Assembly (NCBI GenBank): GCA_035294565.1
Contig: DATGKR010000081.1
Span: 1-16,143 of the forward strand
Direction of reading: 5' to 3'
Length of the DNA: 16,143 nt
Source of the DNA: DATGKR01 sp035294565
Lineage (GTDB): Bacteria; Actinomycetota; Acidimicrobiia; Acidimicrobiales; Palsa-688
In this document: positions 13,223 through 16,143 of the stretch, in pieces
Position numbering within the stretch: position 1 is the first letter of the stretch
How the letters are laid out: every line of letters begins with the position of its first letter
Made by a program: the position numbers and the translations under genes
The notes under the pieces: generated by a model
Seen by the model: only the letters and a program-made list of their open reading frames with translations
Database searches by the model: none
What the model was told of the DNA's origin: nothing

Positions 13223-15046
13223 ATGCTCGTTTCGAGCCAGCTCGTCGCCGCGGCCGTGAACCTCAACGGTCCCGGCCGCTACCTGCACTGGTCGATCTTC
13301 CTGGTTTCGGTCGCCAACCTTGTGCTCATCGGGGTCATGGTGGTGATCTTCGGCCTCGCCCTCCTGCTGCCTTTCCCCGCAGGACGCCACCAACTGCAGG
13401 GTGCAGCCCCAGAGGCCACCACCCCGGCTGCTCCGGCTGGAGCGGACGCAGAGGAGCCGAGCCAGATGTGGACCGCCCGGCTGCGCCGGCGAGCCCTGTC
13501 GCTTCTACCCCCCGGCAAGCTTCTGCCCGACCGCCAACCCGCCTACGTGGCCTCCTGGGTGTACGTGTTCGGCGTCGCGAGCCTCGCCGCGCTCGGCATG
13601 GCCATCGTCTCGGGGATGGTGATCGCCCTGGGAGGCGTCGACTGGTGGCACACCAACGTGGTCGGCCACTTCTTCAACTCCTTGCACCTGTGGTCGGTAG
13701 AGCTGTTCATGGCGCTCATGGTCATCCACCTGTGGGGCAAGTTCTGGATGGCGGCCTGGCGGGGCCGCCGGACGCTCACCTGGATCAGCGGGGTGGTCGC
13801 CTTTTTGGCGTCGATCGTGGAGTGCTTCACCGGGTACCTCTCCCAGCAGAACTTCGACTCGCAGTGGATCTCCACCAACGGCAAGGACGCCATCAACGCC
13901 ACCGGGCTGGGCGCCTTCTTCAACCTCATGGACTTCGGTCAGATGCTCCTCTGGCACGTGGTGCTGATCCCGATCGTCCTCGTCGCCGTCGTCGGCGCCC
14001 ACGTCCTCTTGGTGCGGGTGCGGGGCGTTTCCCACCCGCTGCCGGCACGCCGGGTTCGCGGTCGCGATGCCCGGCGAGCCGCCGCTGCGGCCGACGCGGC
14101 GGAGTGGTCCGGGCCGACCCGACGCTACGACATCGTCAAGGAGGCTGCGGCTGCCAGCGCGATCGTGCTCGTCGTCGTCGTCGCCCTGGCCGGGATCCTC
14201 TCCTCGCCGGACGTTCCCCCGGTCACCGTGCAAAGCTGGGCGCAGGTAGCCCCCGCCGACTTCATGGCTACCGCGGCGTCCGAGCTGGCCGGAACCTCCG
14301 AGACCGCCAACTACGGCCCTCCCTACAACAACGGGTCGGCCAATGTTCAGCGCATCGGCGTGTCCTGGCAGCTGCTCTCCGGCGTGCACGAGCCGATCCA
14401 CCCGGCCCAGACGTTCGTCCTGTCTCCCCTGTCCAAGGTTGCCCCCACAGACGCGCCGCTCGCCGCCGCCTTGGCCCGTTACGAGCAAGCGTCGGCGCCG
14501 GTGCGCCACGGCTGGGACCAGGCGTACCTCAAAGCCGTACAGAACGTGCGCTTCCGCGCGGGCACCCCGGTGGTTCCCAAAGCAGCGGACGGGCCGGTGC
14601 CGACGCTCGTCGCCACAGAGCTCACCCTCGCTCGTTCCGGCGCACTCGACGCGGACCTGCTCGCCCAGCAGCCCTTCTACGGGACCAACTTCACCAAGCC
14701 GCTCCTGTTCCTGGAAGACGGCAGCTACTTCGCCTCCCAGGCCCAAGCCCAGCATCTCACCGGCACCCAGTGGGGGGTGATGAACGAGACCGGCAGCTAC
14801 CCCGGCCAGCCGTGGCTGTGGCTCTACACCCTTTGGTACCAGGTGCCCGGCTTCAAGACCTCGGCCAACGTCGACCTGATCGCCATCTACCTCACCGGAG
14901 CCGCCACCATCCTGCTCCTCGCCGTGCCGTTCGTGCCCGGGCTGCGCGACATCCCGCGCCTCCTCCCCGTGCACAGGCTCGTGTGGCGCAACTGGAACCG
15001 TCGCACCGGGGACGCGACTGCGGCCAGTACGGCGCGGGCCGAGTAG
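13223..15046 (+). CDS. Stand-alone cytochrome b-like membrane protein with large soluble C-terminal domain
   Basis: A 607-residue membrane haem protein. A helix at about 23-50 is followed by an Ala/Pro/Glu-rich linker (60-80), then the cytochrome b core with helices near 108-135, 147-172, 184-204 and 240-265. Two histidine pairs can hold two b haems across the membrane: His155/His169 (H-x13-H) and His245/His260 (H-x14-H), the spacing of cytochrome b6. The usual Pro-Trp after TGY is replaced by TGYLSQQNFDSQW, and the PEWY quinol-site motif of the bc1/b6f C-terminal half is absent. Instead, after a helix at 309-327, about 220 soluble residues (330-550) precede a last helix at 551-572. No CxxCH haem-c motif exists and the only cysteine is Cys201. 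AAGGAG five bases before the ATG supports the start. It is co-transcribed with the ferritin-like gene. Its electron partners are unknown. Confidence 0.85.
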   Translation: MLVSSQLVAAAVNLNGPGRYLHWSIFLVSVANLVLIGVMVVIFGLALLLPFPAGRHQLQGAAPEATTPAAPAGADAEEPSQMWTARLRRRALSLLPPGKLLPDRQPAYVASWVYVFGVASLAALGMAIVSGMVIALGGVDWWHTNVVGHFFNSLHLWSVELFMALMVIHLWGKFWMAAWRGRRTLTWISGVVAFLASIVECFTGYLSQQNFDSQWISTNGKDAINATGLGAFFNLMDFGQMLLWHVVLIPIVLVAVVGAHVLLVRVRGVSHPLPARRVRGRDARRAAAAADAAEWSGPTRRYDIVKEAAAASAIVLVVVVALAGILSSPDVPPVTVQSWAQVAPADFMATAASELAGTSETANYGPPYNNGSANVQRIGVSWQLLSGVHEPIHPAQTFVLSPLSKVAPTDAPLAAALARYEQASAPVRHGWDQAYLKAVQNVRFRAGTPVVPKAADGPVPTLVATELTLARSGALDADLLAQQPFYGTNFTKPLLFLEDGSYFASQAQAQHLTGTQWGVMNETGSYPGQPWLWLYTLWYQVPGFKTSANVDLIAIYLTGAATILLLAVPFVPGLRDIPRLLPVHRLVWRNWNRRTGDATAASTARAE

Positions 15047-15064
15047 GCCAGCAGGCCGGCTAGA

Positions 15065-15490
15065 TCACTTCAACGGTCGCCGCACTATGACCACGACGGG
15101 TGCCCCGTCGTGAGTGGCAACCTGAATGCCAACCGAGCCCAGAACCAGCCCCGCGAACGCGCCGTGGCCACGGGAACCGACCACCAGCATCTGGGCATTC
15201 TGTGCGTGGCCGAGAAGCACCTTGGCGGCCGAACCCTCTGCGGCGACGGCTTCCCATTGAACCTCCAGCCCCTCGAGGGCCGCTCCCACCGTCTGGGTCA
15301 GCTTCTCTTGCGCGTACTGACCCTGCTCGGCCTCCCTGCCGAACTCTCCGGGAGTCCACGCTTGCACTACCCGTAGCAGCACCCCGCGACGGATGGCCTC
15401 GTCGGCCGCCCATTCAAGGGCGGCGAGCCCACCCTCCGATCCGTCGAATCCGACCACGATCGGACTCCTCTCCTGCTCCTCGAAGACCAT
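15065..15490 (-). CDS. Universal stress protein, single domain (USP4)
   Basis: A 141-residue UspA-family protein that fills one domain with almost no extension. The fold begins PIVVGFDGSEGGLAAL and the nucleotide motif is intact as GSRGHGAFAGLVLGS. Its sequence is well separated from USP1 and USP3, so it is not part of that recent pair. Two ATG codons are adjacent (15493 and 15490); AAGGAGG lies three bases from the first and six from the second, so I choose the second. It converges on the cytochrome b gene with 18 bp between stop codons. Box K stands 67 bp upstream, giving it the same regulatory geometry as the dehydrogenase and Hsp20 genes. Confidence 0.92.
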   Translation of the reverse strand: MVFEEQERSPIVVGFDGSEGGLAALEWAADEAIRRGVLLRVVQAWTPGEFGREAEQGQYAQEKLTQTVGAALEGLEVQWEAVAAEGSAAKVLLGHAQNAQMLVVGSRGHGAFAGLVLGSVGIQVATHDGAPVVVIVRRPLK

Positions 15491-15496
15491 CATCGA

Positions 15497-15503
15497 CCTC
15501 CTT
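15497..15503 (-). promoter_or_regulatory. Ribosome binding site choosing between two adjacent USP4 starts
   Basis: AAGGAGG on the minus strand. Six-base spacing favours ATG 15490 over ATG 15493, which would have only three. Confidence 0.75.
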
Positions 15504-15556
15504 GCTCACAGTTCGCTGTCAGGTGGAATATGGGGTGGACCGAAATCTCATCGGTA

Positions 15557-15570
15557 GGGCCGAACGGCTC
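15557..15570 (-). promoter_or_regulatory. DosR-like operator, box K
   Basis: GGGCCGAACGGCTC, 67 bp upstream of USP4. The right half, GGCTC, matches box I. Confidence 0.63.
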
Positions 15571-15728
15571 GTCTGAGACCGAGACACTGTCGCAACACCC
15601 CCGGGATGGAGAAGACGGCGGCTCGTCTTCGACCCTGGCACGGTCTGCGCTCGGGTGTGTCGGACGTCAACGAGCCGATGTCGTCAGCCGAGGCTGGTTG
15701 AGCGGCGGACGCCATCGCGTTCGTGACA
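15571..15728. other. Intergenic stretch without a supported gene
   Basis: This begins the 468-bp gap between USP4 and the permease tail. Short open frames exist on the minus strand, but they have no ribosome site, run through the repeat array and give arginine/serine-rich products. I see nothing I can name here. Confidence 0.6.
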
Positions 15729-15797
15729 TGAGCGCGACGCCCGGTCGAGGGAGCTGGTGTCGATTCGCGCTCCCGAGACGCTCCGACCCTCGAGATC

Positions 15798-15837
15798 GGG
15801 AGCGCGATCCTGCGCAAAACGCGCCGTTTCGCGCTCC
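15798..15837. repeat. 40-bp palindromic repeat unit, copy 1
   Basis: Begins GGGAGCGCGATCC and ends CGTTTCGCGCTCC. It differs from copy 2 at one of 40 positions (C versus G at unit position 13). The outer 9-bp arms pair. An inner pairing of GCGCAAAACG with CGTTTCGCGC (nine of ten) around CGC is mutually exclusive with them. Confidence 0.8.
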
Positions 15838-15858
15838 ACGGATTCGAGGCGAGATCTC

Positions 15859-15898
15859 GGGAGCGCGATCGTGCGCAAAACGCGCCGTTTCGCGCTCC
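15859..15898. repeat. 40-bp palindromic repeat unit, copy 2
   Basis: Begins GGGAGCGCGATCG and ends CGTTTCGCGCTCC, starting 61 bp after copy 1. The 21-bp segment between the copies is itself partly shared (CGAGATC precedes both). Confidence 0.8.
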
Positions 15899-15935
15899 AA
15901 CGATTACGCCGTGGAGCACGTCGGGAGCGCGAAAA

Positions 15936-15955
15936 GGCGCCTCCGGCCCCGGAGG
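15936..15955 (-). terminator. Rho-independent-type terminator of the permease gene
   Basis: On the minus strand, just past the permease stop codon, CCTCCGG and CCGGAGG form a 7-bp stem with a very short loop, followed by CGCC and TTTTCG. The T-run merges into the last repeat arm at 15924-15932. Confidence 0.5.
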
Positions 15956-15958
15956 AGG

Positions 15959-16143
15959 CTACCGGCGGGAGACTGCGACCCTCGAGGTCATCACCAGGGC
16001 GCCGGCGCACCAGGCGCCGACGATCGCGAACGCCAGCGCCGGCCGGGTCGCCCCGGCCTGGGGACCGGCGAGCGCGTAGCGGACGAGATCCGCCATGTAG
16101 CGGATGGGGAGGACCCGGTGGACGTCCTGCAACCAGCCCGGCA
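15959..16143 (-). CDS. ABC-2 type transporter permease, C-terminal end only
   Basis: An open frame enters from the right edge and stops with TAG at 15961-15959; the first complete codon is at 16141, giving 60 residues. It begins PGWLQDVHRVLPIRYMADLVRY, the P-x-W-L-x-x-V-x-x-x-L-P pattern that precedes the last membrane helix of ABC-2 (drug/polysaccharide export type) permeases. A hydrophobic helix (ALAFAIVGAWCAGALVM) follows, ending in an arginine-rich cytoplasmic tail, VSRR. The substrate cannot be inferred from this fragment. A normal ATPase partner and the N-terminal five helices would lie beyond the window on the right. It has no visible link to the regulon to its left and probably marks the end of the island. 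Confidence 0.78.
   Translation of the reverse strand, partial: PGWLQDVHRVLPIRYMADLVRYALAGPQAGATRPALAFAIVGAWCAGALVMTSRVAVSRR

Larger units (their letters stand above)
15729..15932. repeat. Array of alternating inverted 9-bp arms (REP/BIME-like)
   Basis: The core GGAGCGCGA occurs three times in plus orientation (15799, 15860, 15924) and three times as its complement TCGCGCTCC (15765, 15829, 15890), strictly alternating. Steps are 34, 30, 31, 30 and 34 bp. A seventh, one-mismatch arm (TGAGCGCGA at 15729) extends the alternation. Neighbouring arms can form hairpins. It is non-coding and lies between the USP4 promoter and the permease 3' end. Confidence 0.75.

Noticed and set aside
13223..15046. 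A complete cytochrome bc1 or b6f complex
   Set aside because: No Rieske protein, no cytochrome c and no PEWY-bearing half are present. Only the double-haem core resembles cytochrome b.
13468..15063. Long open frames on both strands overlapping the cytochrome b gene, of 489 and 531 codons
   Set aside because: Their products are rich in Arg, Gly and His with no fold. The cytochrome frame has paired haem histidines, membrane helices and a ribosome site.
15798..15898. A CRISPR array in the repeated region
   Set aside because: There are only two full units, and they are long inverted palindromes separated by 21 bp of partly shared sequence. There are no unique spacers and no cas genes.
15548..15919. 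Minus-strand open frames of 77-123 codons across the repeats
   Set aside because: There is no ribosome site, the products are repetitive and arginine/serine-rich, and three overlapping frames look alike because they read the same repeats.

Overview
This is high-GC DNA with short intergenic gaps and strong AGGAGG-type ribosome sites. Gene content (a DosR/DevR-type response regulator, many universal stress proteins, an Rv2004c-like kinase, an LmbE-type deacetylase) points to an actinobacterium. The protein flavour suggests a deep lineage such as Acidimicrobiia, but that placement is inference. No tRNA, rRNA, CRISPR or transposase gene was seen.

Layout. 1-1095 (+): the end of a thioredoxin gene and an LmbE/PIG-L deacetylase. 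1101-2683 (-): a zinc alcohol dehydrogenase and a translationally coupled unknown gene. 2845-3886: divergent Hsp20 (-) and PPOX-type flavin protein (+). 3903-6092: divergent universal stress protein USP1 (-) and a soluble PAS-GAF histidine kinase (+). 6095-7126 (-): tandem-domain USP2. 7283-9242 (-): an unknown 127-residue protein followed by an aminoglycoside-phosphotransferase-like/P-loop kinase fusion. 9368-10339 (-): USP3 and a START-like protein. 10586-11760 (+): an unknown 142-residue protein and the DosR/DevR-like regulator. 11836-12429 (-): a small membrane protein. 12682-15046 (+): a ferritin-like protein and an unusual stand-alone cytochrome b. 15065-15490 (-): USP4. 15491-15958: a gene-free stretch with an alternating inverted-repeat array. 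15959-16143 (-): the tail of an ABC-2 permease.

The unifying signal is a repeated palindromic site, GGGNC-N4-GNCCC, found eleven times. All eleven copies lie between genes, about 24-125 bp upstream of a start codon. The regulator keeps the DosR recognition-helix residues (AEKTVKNYV), and the DosR box of Mycobacterium is GGGACTNNNAGTCCC-like. I therefore read 1643-15570 as a compact, contiguous DosR-type hypoxia/redox dormancy regulon. The genes would supply sensing (kinase), switching (regulator), protein protection (Hsp20, USPs), redox chemistry (ADH, flavin protein, ferritin-like protein, cytochrome b) and several uncharacterised proteins.

The most novel parts are the cytochrome b. It has b6-like double haem ligation and a 220-residue soluble C-terminal domain, with no Rieske or c1 partner in the window. 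It shares an operon with the ferritin-like protein. Also notable are a sensor kinase whose PAS domain, rather than its GAF domain, carries a candidate haem histidine, and two subclasses of the operator.
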